A stretch of 64,000 nt of DNA from Climacium dendroides (GCA_950106755.1 OX467086.1:25872001-25936000), one strand, 5' to 3'. Counted from the stretch's first letter, positions 12,781 through 26,160 are shown. The notes: a model not told the origin generated them from the letters alone. Numbers and translations are program-made.

Positions 12781-13127
12781 TTCAGTCTCAAATTTGTGTT
12801 TTTTCTTACTATTTTTTGACATTTCAAAGCCATTTTGTAGACACAATAAGCCAATTGAATGATATTCACTTTCACCAATGTGTTTGTATGTTGGTTTTGA
12901 ATCACTTTTTAGTTTGAAGTTTTTTCATTTGAGTAGGTTTAGAAATCAAATTTCACTTCCAAATGTGTTGCTAGGAAAATTTCAGCATCCTTTTTCAACA
13001 CTAAAACATTATAATCTTGTATTCTATATGGCCAAATGACTCCAACTTTGATTCATGACATTTACAACACATACACTATAAGATTGTACCATTAGATGAA
13101 ATTTTGGATGTCTAGAAGGCTACAAAT

Positions 13128-13420
13128 TCCTATGAGTTCTAGACTATAGGAACTCTCCTACAGTAGCAATCTAACATGGCCAAGCAACTGCCGCGTTAGT
13201 TAATAATTTTTAAAATCAATTTTGAATTTTCTTTTGAAATTTGTTTAATTAGTTTTTTAATAATTTTAAATTTTGGACAATAGTGGTTGGTTTGCAACAT
13301 GGAAAATACACCTAAAACAACCCTCCACTACAACTAAAAAACATCTAATGACAATTGAGATTTTTATAGCTTAGTGACATTTAGATCTATAGCATTTCAA
13401 AAGCAATGATGTTTTTGAGC
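13128..13420 (+). repeat. Interspersed repeat, copy 1 (partner at 21,255-21,530)
   Basis: Shared order with the partner: GAGTTC-TAGACT-TAG-AACT, then AGTAGCAAT or ATAGCAATAG, GCAA-GCAA-TGCC, a run of A/T-rich TAATTTTAAATTTT, GACAATAGTGGTTGG or CAACAATGGTTAG, and CTAAAAAACATCT-ATGA. Same orientation as the partner. Confidence 0.65.
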
Positions 13421-13689
13421 CCAAAATGGCCTTGGGCTTTTAGGGGTTAATGGATGAATATTTTACAAGAATTTTTTTGAAGCTTCCTTAGTGAATATTA
13501 ATTAGATTTTTAAATGCACTTGTCACAACATTCATCATCAATTGCCTCCCCGATTGGATGGTAAAATGCTTGAGAATAAAGGACCAAGAAGTTGTATTTG
13601 ACCTTGAGTTTTCTTAGGAAGTTACAAGAAGTTCATACAAGGATTCATCTTTGTTTCAAAAAAAATTATATTAAGCATCAAATGCATTG

Positions 13690-13959
13690 ATGGAGAATTT
13701 CATTAAAATGGAAGTATTCCATGTGCCATTTTCAGATTGTTTGATTCAAACTATAAAAGTGCCATTTAGGACAAGTATAGATTTCAGAAATCATGGACTT
13801 ATATAGATTTTGGAAATCTAGGATTGATATAGATTTTAGACCAAGTGGTTTGAATAAAAAAAAGTGCCATCTAGACAAGTGTACATTTTAGACCACCTAG
13901 TCTAAACTGTAAAAACTGCCAAATTTGCAAAATGGCACCATTTTAAAGAAATTTTCCAT
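13690..13959. mobile_element. MITE with 22-bp terminal inverted repeats
   Basis: The left end at 13,690-13,711 starts ATGGAGAATTTCATTAAAAT. The reverse complement of the right end at 13,938-13,959 starts ATGGAAAATTTCTTTAAAAT, about 20 of 22 matching. The interior repeats AGTGCCAT and TATAGATTT words and has no coding frame. The same ends occur at 23,297-23,318 and 62,580-62,688. Confidence 0.75.
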
Positions 13960-15867
13960 GATCATATTCTTCACTCAAAGTAGTAGGAAAAATAATTTAA
14001 ATTATACTTCTACAATATGACCATCAAAATGGTCATTTTGAACCTATAATTCCTTGGTCCTTAAAGAATTAATATCTCAATCTTTTTTCATATTTATATG
14101 TAATTTTTCTTGTATCTTTGAACAAATATATTATAAATCTCAATTTGGTTACAAATTAAGGTTGTATTTTAGAGATTCATGTATTAATTTGAATGAATGT
14201 TAAATTATTTGGACAAAACAACACCAAGAAGTATTTTATCATCTTGAATATGGGCTTCAAAGTTCTCAAGGTGTTAAAAAATTGGAATTAATGAGGTCTT
14301 ATACCTTGAAGTATCAAAGTTTAAGTGTATGAGCTACCACAATGGCTCACAAACTAATTATAGGGATATTTAATTCCTAAAGTTCTTTCATGTTTAGAAG
14401 CTCAAAACTATTTCAAAATACTAGTCTTTAAAGCAAGGCTAAAACATTCCTCTCTCTCTATTTAAATTCATCCATAGGTTACTTTAATTAACTTGTTAGA
14501 GTACACTTTCCTAAAACTCTAAAAGAAAAAATCCTACCAATTTCAAGATCATAGTGCTAGGGGTCCAAAAAGTACTTTCAACCCTTCCCAAATGGTTAGA
14601 TTTCATCTTTCAAGTATTTTACCCAAAAATGTGTAGATCCTATAACTTGCAATTCTCCATAATATGTTGAAGAAATAATTTGGGAATACATATAAAAAAT
14701 TAATTAATTTCATATTCATGCAAAAAAAAAAGTAAGAAAAAAACTAGAAAATTATTTAAATACTAAATTGTTAAGAACTTAGTTATGAAATTGAAAAATA
14801 CCAATTCCAATGGTTGTAATGTTATAACAAACAATCGTGCAAACAATCTATATCATAATTTTTTTTTGAAAATTGAGTTCAATAAAGGACTTCTAAATTA
14901 ATTTTAGTAGAGATTCCATAACTACCTACAAACTAAAATCCCTCATAATTTTTTTATCTCATAAATCAAAATGGAATGATTTAAATCTTTTTACACACAC
15001 ATATATATATATAGCAAACCAATTTCAAATTTTGTTTCTTAAAAATGTGAATTTTTTTGAATTGCCCAAGTTGAGAAAGAAACTACATATTATGGAATAG
15101 CTTTTTAACCATGTAGTAAAAAATTAAAAAAATTGTTGCACCATAACACTATTCTTCAACCATATACTGTGTGATTTTTTTTTTTAAATAAAAATTCTAT
15201 TTTTGGTGAGCTACCCAAAATTCCTATGTTGCCAAAAAACATTGTTTAGTCCTTTGGGGGGTAAAACAAATTATAAGAGTTTGTGAGATAGCAATTAGTA
15301 ACATGAAGAATTAATTTATAACAATGAATTAGTGGATTTGGAGATAGTTAGTAGTGAGAATTTTAGGATATTGGCATGGAGTTAAATTAGGTTTTAATTA
15401 TAAATAAAAAAAGTGCTAAGTAAAAAAAGGGTAATTAGAAAAATTAGGCTAATGTGGAATTGAAAGAATTAAGGAACACAATATTAAGACTATAAATTAG
15501 CATTAGGAAGGTGAATTGAGAATGGATAGTGCAATTACAAAAACATGAAGACTATATGGATGAAGACAAGAAAGATGAAGATATGAGAAGGATGAAGACT
15601 AGTGTCTAGGGTTTGAGGGATTCTCTTTCTCTCTCTCCCTAGCCACTTGGTGTTAAGCCAAATTCTTTATGCAAAATCTTTGAGTAGGAAGGTATTTACA
15701 TGTTGAAAATTAGTAGAGTTCTAAATCTTGTTTTAAGCTTTCTAAAACAAAGATGGGGTTGTCGATTTAGTAAGAGGGGGTGGCAACAGAGACTCCAAAC
15801 TTTGAGGGACGAGATCTGACTAATCATGAAGATAATGAAGCTAAATTTGTGGGAGGTGATAGATCGT

Positions 15868-16117
15868 GAAGTTAGCCTTTCAAAAGCTTAGGTACATTAA
15901 TAGGCAAGCAATAATGAAGTCAGGGAGGTCATTGATTTCTTCTACTAATGATTGCCAAGTGCAATCAAGACTTTTAGTTTTGAAGGACCAAATTTTAAGA
16001 ATAGTAAATGAAATGTAGTTGAAATTTTTAAAAGATGTTAAATTTTGAAGTTTACTTTCCAAAAAGTCTAGGCGCATTAAAAGGCAAGTAAGAGTGAAGA
16101 TGGGGAGGTCATTTTAC
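15868..16117 (+). repeat. Diverged two-copy tandem repeat, period about 178 bp
   Basis: GAAGTTAGCCTTTCAAAAGC...GGGAGGTCATT at 15,868 is repeated with changes at 16,046. Both copies keep GCATTAA/ACATTAA, AGGCAAG and GGGAGGTCATT. Confidence 0.7.
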
Positions 16118-16439
16118 CACATGGGGGTCACTTATTCACTTGGTTTTGAGTTGAATGTGTTGCCCGGCTTGAAAAAAGCATTTTTGTGATAAAATGAAGG
16201 TTTAGGGCAAATCACCCATGATCCTTAACTATCTTAAACACTATTGTAAATAGATTTCTTGGATTATGTGATGTATATGACGTATGTTTGTAAATTCACT
16301 TGGTTAAGGCACTAGTTGTGAAACTAGATGATTTATGATCTTGCTTGCATAGAATTATATGTTCTTATCTTTTAAATGCATGGTGAGGCAAAGGTTACAA
16401 GTGACAATTAAATTAAATTTAAATATTTTTTTAAAATTC

Positions 16440-16480
16440 CCCCTATCCCCAACCCTAACCCCAATCCTAACCCTAACTAC
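16440..16480 (+). repeat. Degenerate telomere-like CCCTAA repeats
   Basis: CCCTATCCCCAACCCTAACC continues as CCAATCCTAACCCTAAC. These are imperfect CCCTAA-type units immediately beside the TIR element at 16,508. The array is too short and irregular to be a telomere. Confidence 0.55.
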
Positions 16481-16507
16481 CACCCCTATTGTAATTTTAG
16501 ATTGATA

Positions 16508-17315
16508 CTAGCAGTTGGTGCTTGCTATGCTACGCATTCACCATTAGAATTTCATAAGAATTTTTATGTATTAGATAGAATGCAGAGCAAGAATTTCAAA
16601 AAACCTTCAAATAAAAATTACTAAAATCTTCATATAATTTTTTAAATAAATAAGCATATATTGAAATAAACAATAGAAATTTAATGAATGATGAATGAAA
16701 TACATGCAATGATGAATATGGTAAAAGATACACATACATTAGAATAAATCTCAAAAGCTTCATGAACAATTTAATTATTGTAAAATTCAAAATCGGTTCA
16801 ATCTAATAAATTTCTCAAATCATTTGGTAGTAGCAATAGAAAATTGAAATGAGAAGCTCAAAGCTCACAAAAGCACAAAATCATAGAAATGCAAAAGAAG
16901 TATAAAGCCAAAAAAAGCAATGGAATTGCTACCTTTATAATATCACCATATTGATCCTCTTTAATATCACCTCAATTGCAACGACTATATTATTTCTATA
17001 ATATTACCCTTTGTATAAAGCGATATTATAGAGGTGATTGTGAATTGCTTCTCTATTTCAGTAATATCACATTGTGTGAAAATATGATTTCTATGTATGC
17101 ATGATTGGAAATATTTTTATAAAATAATTAAAATAATTATTTTAAAAACTAATAAAAATCATTATCATGCATTCTATTCAAATATATCAAATTTTTACTA
17201 ATATGTGATACAATGAATGCATAATATAGCAAGCATGAGCCTCTAGTATTAATGATAGCATTTGTGATATTACAGAGGGACATATGATTTTAGTAGTATG
17301 ATGGAAATTGCCACA
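16508..17315. mobile_element. Non-autonomous TIR element, copy A
   Basis: The left end is ACTAGCAGTTGGTGCTTGCT. The reverse complement of 17,219-17,254 begins ATACTAGAGGCTCATGCTTG, so the two ends are inverted relatives (shared ...GCTTGCTAT...GCATTCA). Homology with copy B (25,297-26,160, opposite orientation) runs another 60 bp past the right end. The interior holds repeated GTGATATTA/TAATATCAC words that could pair. No transposase is present. Confidence 0.75.
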
Positions 17316-18579
17316 TTGCCATATCCAAATTCGTATTATATTTGTATACATCTTCCATACCTATATTCATACTCACGTTCATATTCTTATCCATATTCCA
17401 AATCAACCACTTGGAGATTGGTTTTAGTTTTTTTTCCTTGTGAGTAGATCAATGGTCTACAATTTTTGAGAATCAAAAGTGAAGATATTAATAAAAAAAA
17501 CATGCCGTTTGCATCTTTTCATTAGATAGTCTATAGGATAACATCTAAAAATAATAATGTATAGTTGCTAATTAGGGAATTCATTACTTGAAGGCTTAGT
17601 TGGGTCACACTTTCTACCAGACCTTTCCTATGGGTTTTTTGGTCATTACAATAAAAAAAACTCATAGCCCCCCTCCAAAATAAATCTTCAAATTTTTTTT
17701 CTTGGTCCACATTAGATTTACAGGTATAGATATAGTATACAACGTATATATATAATTATGATTGTTAGATATATGGATACAAATACAATAGTTACAAATT
17801 TGGATATAAATATAGATGCATATCCAATATCCCTTGTTTTGGAGGTTAAGATATGAAAAATATAAGAAGGTTTGAGATATAAAAAATTTGGGATTTTAGG
17901 AAATTAGGTGGGTAGGAGGAGCATCTTCATATAAGGCCTTCTCTATCAATTTTATAAAAATTATAAACTTTATATGGCTCACAAATCATAAAATTTAATT
18001 GACAAAAATAAAAACCTCATATCAAGCCATCAAAACCATCTAGTTACTTCAACCCTTCTTAGTTAACTTTGTAAAGAAGTTTTTCTATAAACCAAATATT
18101 AATCAAATTAAGATCGATACATGATAAAATTCCTAAAAGAATAAAATGTCAAATGACTAAAGACTAAACAACAAAAGGTTCCGTGAGCTAAACCCTACAA
18201 GCATGATGATTTAGAATCCCAACAAAAGTAAGTTACTATAGACTTGGAATGAGCTATATTAATGACTTAACCAAAGAGGTTGTGGACCTCACTTGCGCCC
18301 ATGACATTCAACATCACAAATTAAGGTTAGTTGTTGCATGCAAGGTGACTTCAATCTATAACAACTTGTTATTGCAATCACAATATAAAAAAATTACAAA
18401 AGCTCAAAACATCATATAAAAGAATGAATAAAAAAACATATTCTAACAAATTGTGAATCATAGGGGACTTGTGAAGACACCATCTCTAATCTCTTCACTC
18501 CAAATACCCATAATCACTTCTAAACTACTTGTAGAACTAACCAATAAAACTATTTGAACATGTTGAAGAATCAATAGTA

Positions 18580-19060
18580 GGCATAGTTCAACCATGGCTA
18601 GGTTTTGAATATGCTTTAGAATCTAAAGAAAGAGAAGTAATTCTTTAAGTCAAACAACCGTGTGCTAGAGCAAAACTCAAGCTATTGATTCTAATTCAAA
18701 CTCCACCATCCAAGATTAAATTAGGTTCATTCATTCAAACTTCAAGTTGCCATCCATTAATATGGCATGGTTCAACCATGTAATGTCATTTAACATAGTT
18801 AGATATTGTATATGCATCCAGAAAGGGAAATAGAATTGGTCAATTCAAACAACTCTATACTAGAATTTGTTACAAGTGGTTGAGTTTAATTCAAATTAAA
18901 CCCGCTACATATAATTCAATTTGGTCCACTTATTCAAATTCTAAACTACTATTCATTAATATTGCATAGTTCAACTGACATGGTTGGATTTTAAAATATG
19001 TATTGGCATCCAATGAGGGAAATTAATGATATGGTCAAGTTATACAACTTGGTGCCATTA
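18580..19060 (+). repeat. Diverged tandem repeat, about three copies, period about 180-200 bp
   Basis: GGCATAGTTCAACCATG-like words at about 18,580, 18,763 and 18,964 are each followed by an AGGTTTTGAATATGC or TTTTAAAATATGT word, a CATCCA--GAGGGAAAT word and CAAACAAC-like words. The copies are strongly diverged and non-coding. Confidence 0.6.
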
Positions 19061-20536
19061 TCTATGGCCATGATGCCCATGATAAAGAAGGTATTGGATG
19101 GAAGGGAGGGTAGGAGGGGCCTACATAACAAGGATTTAAATGCTAAGTTTTTAAATCTTAAACTTATGTCATCTACATTGCTACATTAAATAGCTTCCAA
19201 AGACAAGCTACTAATTTTCTTAAATATATACTTATAAAGAATATAACTTTCTCATAAACAACATTAGAATATAATTATTTTGTCCAGAGAAAAGTAACTC
19301 TACATTAACCTTTGTAAAAACTATGAATAAAACATAACAAGAGCGAGGGTTTGAGGTTTAGAGTTTAATTAGGGTCTAGGATCCATTGAATGACTATCCA
19401 CTCAATAAGACAAGGCATGAATAGGTATTTGCTCCAACTAATCAATAGTTACACATTTTCACTACCCTTGAATTATTTTTTCTTATAATGATGTTTCATT
19501 GTTAGGCATTGAACATTCTTTGGAGTATTTAAGCTTGAAAAAGTATTTAGGATTGAGTTTTTGTCCACATTAAGAGTTTTTTTATTTATCAAATGACAAC
19601 TTGACAACTACATAGCAAGAGTTTTTTTTTTTTAAAGTTTATGTTTTATTGTCAAAGATGGGCAAATAAATGAAGAATAGTTGCTTTTGTATATAAAAGT
19701 TAAAGAATAGAAATATATTATTTTTTAAATATTTTTATCAAATCAATTATAGAATCCGGTTGAATTTATGGATTCAAGTATTGCTCCAAATGTATGAAAA
19801 TTTATTTGAACAAAGTATTATTTTAAAACACTCAATTCATCATCCCAATTGTTCTTACACTTTGACAATTGTCTCTTTAGCCATTAAATTTGAATACTTA
19901 GGTAGATCACATAGCTAGAGTATGGATACATTCTTATAATATCCTTTTATTTAAGTAAAATTTTCAATTTGTATTAACTATTCAAAACTTAAATCTTTTC
20001 AAGACATTTATAATTTTTTTAATGTAAATATATTGCTAATTATATATGTTACTAACAATTTCATTATGAAGAAAATTTTTATTTGCACGTTTAACCTTCA
20101 ATGAACTAAACAATGTTATTTAGCAACATAAGAAGCTCACTAAGAAGGGAAATATTTACTATATTTTTTTAATTTTCTTTAGATGTTGGGATGAAGAGTA
20201 TCTTGCCAATCTACCCAAAAAAAACTCAATTGAATTTGTCTATGAGGCATTAGGGGAGAAAATGCCATTTTTATGGAGGGGGAGAGGCAATATGAACAAA
20301 ATTATTTATATTAGAGCAAAATTTGCATTACAATGCTTAGAGGAGCTTGGGCATGGCCTGGAACAGGTTCTTGCCAAAGGTCCAAGATCAAGTACTTTTC
20401 TAATATTTTTTTGGAATCATAAAATCAACGATGTGCAAGGAGGTGGTGGTAGTTAGAAGTAACCACTTTGTTAGTTTTGAAAAAATTGACATTAAATTTT
20501 GAAAAATCAAAATATTTAGCAACTATTCTACTTAAT

Positions 20537-21197
20537 TTCAAAAGCCGCTTACTTTATATGCATAGAGATGAGAAGCTCTTTCTACAAGAGGTGTGATAGG
20601 AGGTAAAATTCCCCATATGGAATATATAAATTAGAATTATTAGTAGTAAGAGCTCAACCGCTCATAGTTAAGTGAAAAGTGAGAATTGTGTTCAAAGTAG
20701 ACTTCAAACCTCATTTTGGCCTAGTAGAATAATTTTTTTCAAAAAACTTTGAATAAAAAAAAGTTGGTAAATAAAGTTAAATTTCATATCCAAAAATCTG
20801 TTTGACATTTCAAGTCTTTAATCAAAAGTTATAAAGAAATTTAAGAAAAGATGTTTTTGCAAATGTCAAAAAAATGTTAATTCAAACCTATCTCTAAACT
20901 TTGTCCATTACAACTTTTGATTAGAGACTTGAAGTCTACAATAGGTGTTTAGAAATTAAATTTTCATTAAATTTTTAATTTTTCTTGTTCAAAGTTTTTT
21001 GAAAAAAATTATTCTACTATGCCAAAATGAGGTTTGAAATTCTAATTTGAACACAATTCCTACTTTTCACTATGAGCGGTTGAGCTCCTATCAATAATTC
21101 TAATTTACATATTCTATATGTTTTGCCTCCTACCACCCCTCTTATAGAAAGAGTTTCTCTTCTCATCTCTATATACACAAAATAAGTGGTTTTTGAA
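20537..21197. repeat. Long fold-back (inverted repeat, arms of about 300 bp)
   Basis: TTCAAAAGCCGCTTACTTTA at 20,537 matches the reverse complement of the sequence ending at 21,197. Pairing continues through AGAGATGAGAAG, CTCTTTCTA-AAGAGG, TTAGAATTATT, GAGCTCAACCGCTCATAGT, AATTGTGTTCAAA, CTCATTTTGGC-TAGTAGAAT and TTTCAAAAAACTTTGAA. Arms meet near 20,867 with little spacer. A transcript would fold into a very long hairpin. Confidence 0.85.
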
Positions 21198-21254
21198 GCG
21201 ATGTAAGCATTAGATGAGATTCAGCTGGTCTATAGGTTATAAGTTCTCTTGTGG

Positions 21255-21530
21255 TCTATAGGGTTATAAGTTCTCTTGAGTTCCTAGACTGTAGAAACTT
21301 GACTATAGCAATAGTTTAATGCAGCAAAGCAATTGCCACATCAGATAATAATAATAATAAATTTTAAATTTTAAATTTTTTAAATTTATTATGATTTTTA
21401 ATTTTGACCAACAATGGTTAGTTCCCAATATGGAGAATGGGCTTTAAATGGCCCTCCAATGCAGCTAAAAAACATCTGATGATAGTTGCCAAAGACTTTG
21501 ATTTCTTTAAATTTAATATTGGATTTTTTA
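21255..21530 (+). repeat. Interspersed repeat, copy 2 (partner at 13,128-13,420)
   Basis: Same block order as the partner, including AACAATGGTTAG and CTAAAAAACATCTGATGA. It lies directly after the long fold-back, so the fold-back may have inserted into, or be part of, this family. Confidence 0.6.
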
Positions 21531-22730
21531 AAACTATATTTCATAGGAAACATGACCTAGTGTTAGTGATCCATGATGAGTTGGGAAAAGCTAACCTTAG
21601 CCTAACCTCCTCCCATGTTAGGCCTGATATGCCCAACTGTCATTTACTTCAACTTAGCTTAAATTGATCAAGCTTGACAAAGCTTGATATTTGGGGCAAT
21701 TTTTTTTCCTCCTTCAGGACTAGCTAAAACCTATAACTCCACTATTCACATTGTAAAAAGATTATTGTATTTGCAAGCCATGAATTGTTAAAAAAAAAAG
21801 GATTTGTACAAGAATTTTCTTAAAACTAGTTCCATATTGGAATTTTTTAGTACATGTTCTCCAATTTAAAACATTATGAAATTTTTGAACATGTGATCAA
21901 CTTTGTTACAAAAAGAAAGCAAAAAAACTTCAAGGAAAAAAAAATATTTGTACAAAAGCCTCCCCAAATTAGAGTTGCCAAGAATTTGGATGCCTCTCAA
22001 AAATATTTTTCAACTTCAAAGACTATATCTCACAATTTGTACAATAAAAAACTTCCATTTTTATAATACAATGTAATGAAGTAGTCTACCACTAAATCTT
22101 ATGCTAAGATGCAACAAGATTTCATTTGTCATTTTTGAATGCCTTTACCATTAATACAACCCATTTTGAGTGTTTTTTTGGTGAAACATAGTCAAAGAAC
22201 TTTAGTACAATGTTAATTGTTGAGAATATGAACTTCATAGCACTTAGAGATTAAAAATGGTGTTAGTTAACCCTCTAGACCTCCAAGTTTTCTCTTAGAT
22301 TTTTGCATATTTTTCCTAAGGGATCAAATGTTCAAATTTCAAACAACAATTGAATGCAAACATTTCCCAAGCACATAGTTTTGTTTTTTCATCCATCTAC
22401 ATGTTTGTAGAAACTTGTTTTGGTTCCCTTATATTTTCATGGTGTCATGATGTAGGCTGTTTACTAATTGAAAATAAACATCTACTTATATTGTGTACGT
22501 TGTATTATTGACTTCATGTTAATTGTTGGTTGTAAAACAAGAGGTTAGTAGACTTAGTAATCTAGGTTAGGGGTTGTTAGATTTAGCCGGTGGCTAGCCA
22601 CCAAGAGCTAGAGTTGTGGGTTGGATACTTTGAGAATAAGGTTGGTCTTTTGCTTATCTTTTGGAGATAGGTGTGCATTGATTGTTTGGAGGATGTGGGT
22701 TGCACTTGGTGCAAGTTGTTCGGTGTTGTA

Positions 22731-22877
22731 ATTATTTAAAAAGAAGTTAGATTTGAGATCAAGGAATTTCACAATTGTAATTATTTAAAAAGAAGTTAGA
22801 TTTGAGATCAAGGAATTTCACAATTGTAATTATTTAAAAAGAAGTTAGATTTGAGATCAAGGAATTTCACAATTGTA
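22731..22877 (+). repeat. Perfect 3 x 49-bp tandem repeat
   Basis: Copies at 22,731-22,779, 22,780-22,828 and 22,829-22,877 are identical. Each starts ATTATTTAAAAAGAAGTTAG and ends TTTCACAATTGTA. Perfect identity in otherwise decayed DNA means recent expansion. Confidence 0.97.
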
Positions 22878-23039
22878 AAGGAATAAAGTATTAAATTAAG
22901 ACAAGATTTTAGATTCAAGTTTTTGATAAGATGATCCTTTATGATACTAAATTTTGAATTTAAGACATTTATGAAAATGGAGATATGATCATACAAGGGA
23001 TTGCAGCCCTAGATGACAAGCATTTGACAAAATTTTGCT

Positions 23040-23318
23040 CGACCTAGATTTAGACCGAAATTAGGAGTCGGGCGGTCTAAAATCTATTAGTGTCCTAGAT
23101 TTGTGAACTCTATACTACTATGAGATGTATTAAATCTAGGAAAGATGTAGATTTCAAACCAATCAGTTTAAAAAAATTACATATTTCATAGATTTCAGAT
23201 ATCTAATAATGGTATAGATTTCAAAAATCTAGGATGCTAGTAGATTTTAGACCACCCAGTCTGAACTATGAGAATGCCAAAGTCACAGAATAATCACCAT
23301 TTTAATGAAATTCCCCAT
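23040..23318. mobile_element. Partial MITE of the 13,690 family
   Basis: The right end (23,297-23,318), reverse-complemented, begins ATGGGGAATTTCATTAAAAT. The interior shares the TATAGATTT, TAGATTTTAGACCACC and GTCTGAACT words with the 13,690 element. The left terminal repeat was not found, so it is truncated or badly decayed. Confidence 0.5.
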
Positions 23319-23584
23319 ATCTATAACTTATGTTCACAAATGCAAATGGGATTTGAGGTCTTTATTGGGATAGGAAGTCAATAGTGGTTATGGGTTGTTT
23401 ATAGGATGTTCATAACTCCATTCTATGGGCATTTTTATAATTTCAAAGTTGACCACTTCAAGAAATTCACAAAAATTACAATTTTATTTGGAAAATTCTA
23501 ATTTCATTTGAATTTGATTTGTGAAGTAAGTGTACACCATGACTGCATAAAGACATGTTTCCCTCTTGGAGTTGGCTTCGACAT

Positions 23585-23622
23585 GCCAATATGAATAAAA
23601 ATAGGCTTTTATTCATATTGGC
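23585..23622. repeat. Perfect 16-bp stem hairpin
   Basis: GCCAATATGAATAAAA and TTTTATTCATATTGGC pair perfectly around the 6-base loop ATAGGC. No adjacent U-run or gene gives it an obvious role. Confidence 0.85.
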
Positions 23623-25296
23623 TATTTATTCATGTAATAAGCTTGTGTAAGTTATATGCTCCTACCTATCAAGCCCTTGACCACAAACACACCTATGGGA
23701 TTTTTTTCTTTGGGATGGCCTTTGATTGGCTTGATTTCTCTCCTAAGACAATTTGCAATGAGCATTTATAAGAATGTTTGACTTTGAAAAATCACTTGAA
23801 GTGGAGTTAGTGCCCAAATCAAAGGTTTATTTGACCATGGAATGATAACTTGATTAACTATATGAAAAAAAATTTAATTAAAAAAATATTATTTGGGATC
23901 TAGATAGCCCATGAATTTAAACAACAACCATAAAATGGTTAATTGAGTATTTAGGGATCAAGGTCCCATAAATGACTACAAAAAAACATTACCAATGCCA
24001 CTTAATGGTTAGATATACAAAGTGCACAACCAATATTTTCTAATAATTAAAATGAAAAATGAAAATTTTAAAAATTCCTTCTAAGATTGATTGGAAATAG
24101 AATATTTATAATTTTTATGATATTTTTTTCTCAGGCATAAAATGTTAAGGTCTAATTATGTTGGTTTATTTTATTTTATTTATTCACATTTTATTTGAAC
24201 TAAAAAAATTAATCCGTACTTTTAAAAGTCAAACATACTTGTGCCCCTTGAACTATAGAATAATTATAAAAGAAGGTTTTGAAAACATATATCGTTGTCT
24301 CAATATTTTGGAACCATGTCCAAAATAGCACAAGGCCTTTATTATAAAATATCTTATTTATAAGTCCCTTATATTCTTAATCCCTAAATAATCTTAACCC
24401 TATCTCAAAATTCTCTAATTTCCAAATTCCAAACCTATAATTCTCAAAATAACTTTATAAATTAACATAGTCAACTTTGACCTAGCATAATTCATGGAAC
24501 AATTATTTTAAATTGTTTAAAACTTTGTCACTGTGTTATGTAACTTGTCAAAAGCCCACATTGCCAAATTTCAATCTTATTTAAGATATTTTCCAACTAT
24601 GGTGAATGTTTTACCACTTTTTTATGTATCTAATGGTATTTAAGTGTTCACAATTAAAGGTTTGACAAATTATCCTTTGTTGGCATTAATGTAGTGATTT
24701 TGTCCAAAAATGAATAAATTTGGAATTTTGGATGAATTTTTAGATAAGATTGGGACCAAACGTAGGGTGATGGAATTAAACATTGAAGAAATGTGGGTTG
24801 GCTTATCCTAGTGAGTAGGAACAATCAAGTGAAATTTTTGCTTTTCCAATATACATCATTAGATTGCAAGGCTTTGAAAATAACCTTTCATTGTTCTAGT
24901 CCATGTGAAAATTGACTTGAATGTTCATAACTATTTATAATTGCATTTGGTTAAAAATGGAAAACTTTTCTTTTGTAAAATTTTGAGATATAGGCCCCTA
25001 AAATCATTCTACCAAAGAAGAAAAACCATATTTTTTTTCCAAAAAGTAAACTTTGATTGATGATATCTAAATATTCCTATGGTGAAAGTCCTTGAAAATT
25101 TGTGGGTAGATAGTTTGATGGTGATGAATAAGATCTTATAGTTAGATTTTTCAATAAATGAATCTTAAGAAATATGCTTTCATTTTAGAGTTTAAGAAAA
25201 TAATATTCTCATTTGAAATTTAATCTCAAATCGATTTCTTAGAAATATAATTTTTTTATGAGTTAGAGAGGAAAAGTATTGCCACCAAGTCTAAAA

Positions 25297-26160
25297 ATAT
25301 TCAGATACATCATACTACTAAAATCATAACTCCCTCTGTAATATCACAAATGCTACCATTAATACTAGGGGCTCATACTTACTATGCTACGCATTCATTG
25401 TATCACATATTAGTAAAATTTTGATATATTTGAATAGAATGCATGATAATGATTTTGATAAGTCTTTAAAATAATTATTTTAAATACTTTGTAAAAATAT
25501 TTTCAATCATGCATATATAGAAATCGCATTTTTACACAATGTGATATTACAGAAATAGAGTAGCAGTTTGCAATCACTTTTATAATATCACTTTTTACAA
25601 AAGAGTGATATTATAGAAATAATATAAATGTTGCAATTAAGGTGATATTAAAGAGGATCCATAGGATGATATTACAGAGGTAGCAAATCCATTACTTCTC
25701 TTGGCTTTACACGGCTTCTTTGCACTTCTATGATTTTGTGAGCTTTGAGCTTTCATGATTTCAATTTTCTATTGCTGTAACCAAATGATTTTGAGAAATT
25801 TATTTAATTGAAGTGATCATTTGGTCCACAACAATTAAGTTGTTCATAAAGTTTTTGAGATTTATAATTTTTTCTTTTCAATTCTTCAATTTGGGTTGTC
25901 ATTTTTTGTAACAATGAAGTCAAATTTCTAATGTATGTGTCTCTTTTATAGTATTTACCATTGCATATGTTTCATTCATCATTCAATAAATTTCTATTGT
26001 ACATTTCAATATATGCTTACTTATAAAAAAAATTATACAAAGATTTTAGTCATTTTTATTTGAAGATTATTGGAATTTTTGTTCTGCACTCTATCTAATA
26101 CATAAAAATTCTTATAAAATTCTAATGATGAATGTATAGCATAGCAAGCGCCAACCGCTA
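25297..26160. mobile_element. Non-autonomous TIR element, copy B (inverted relative to copy A)
   Basis: The reverse complement aligns with 16,508-17,315 along its length. It shares the outer ACTACTAAAATCAT and TCTGTAATATCACAAATGCT words, the ACTAGGGGCTCAT end, the CACATATTAGTAAAA interior, and the AGCATAGCAAGCGCCAACCG end. Two independent copies make this a real transposon family, not a chance similarity. Confidence 0.75.

Noticed and set aside
20537..21197. A functional link between the long fold-back and the Argonaute gene
   Set aside because: They share only the window; nothing in the sequence connects them.
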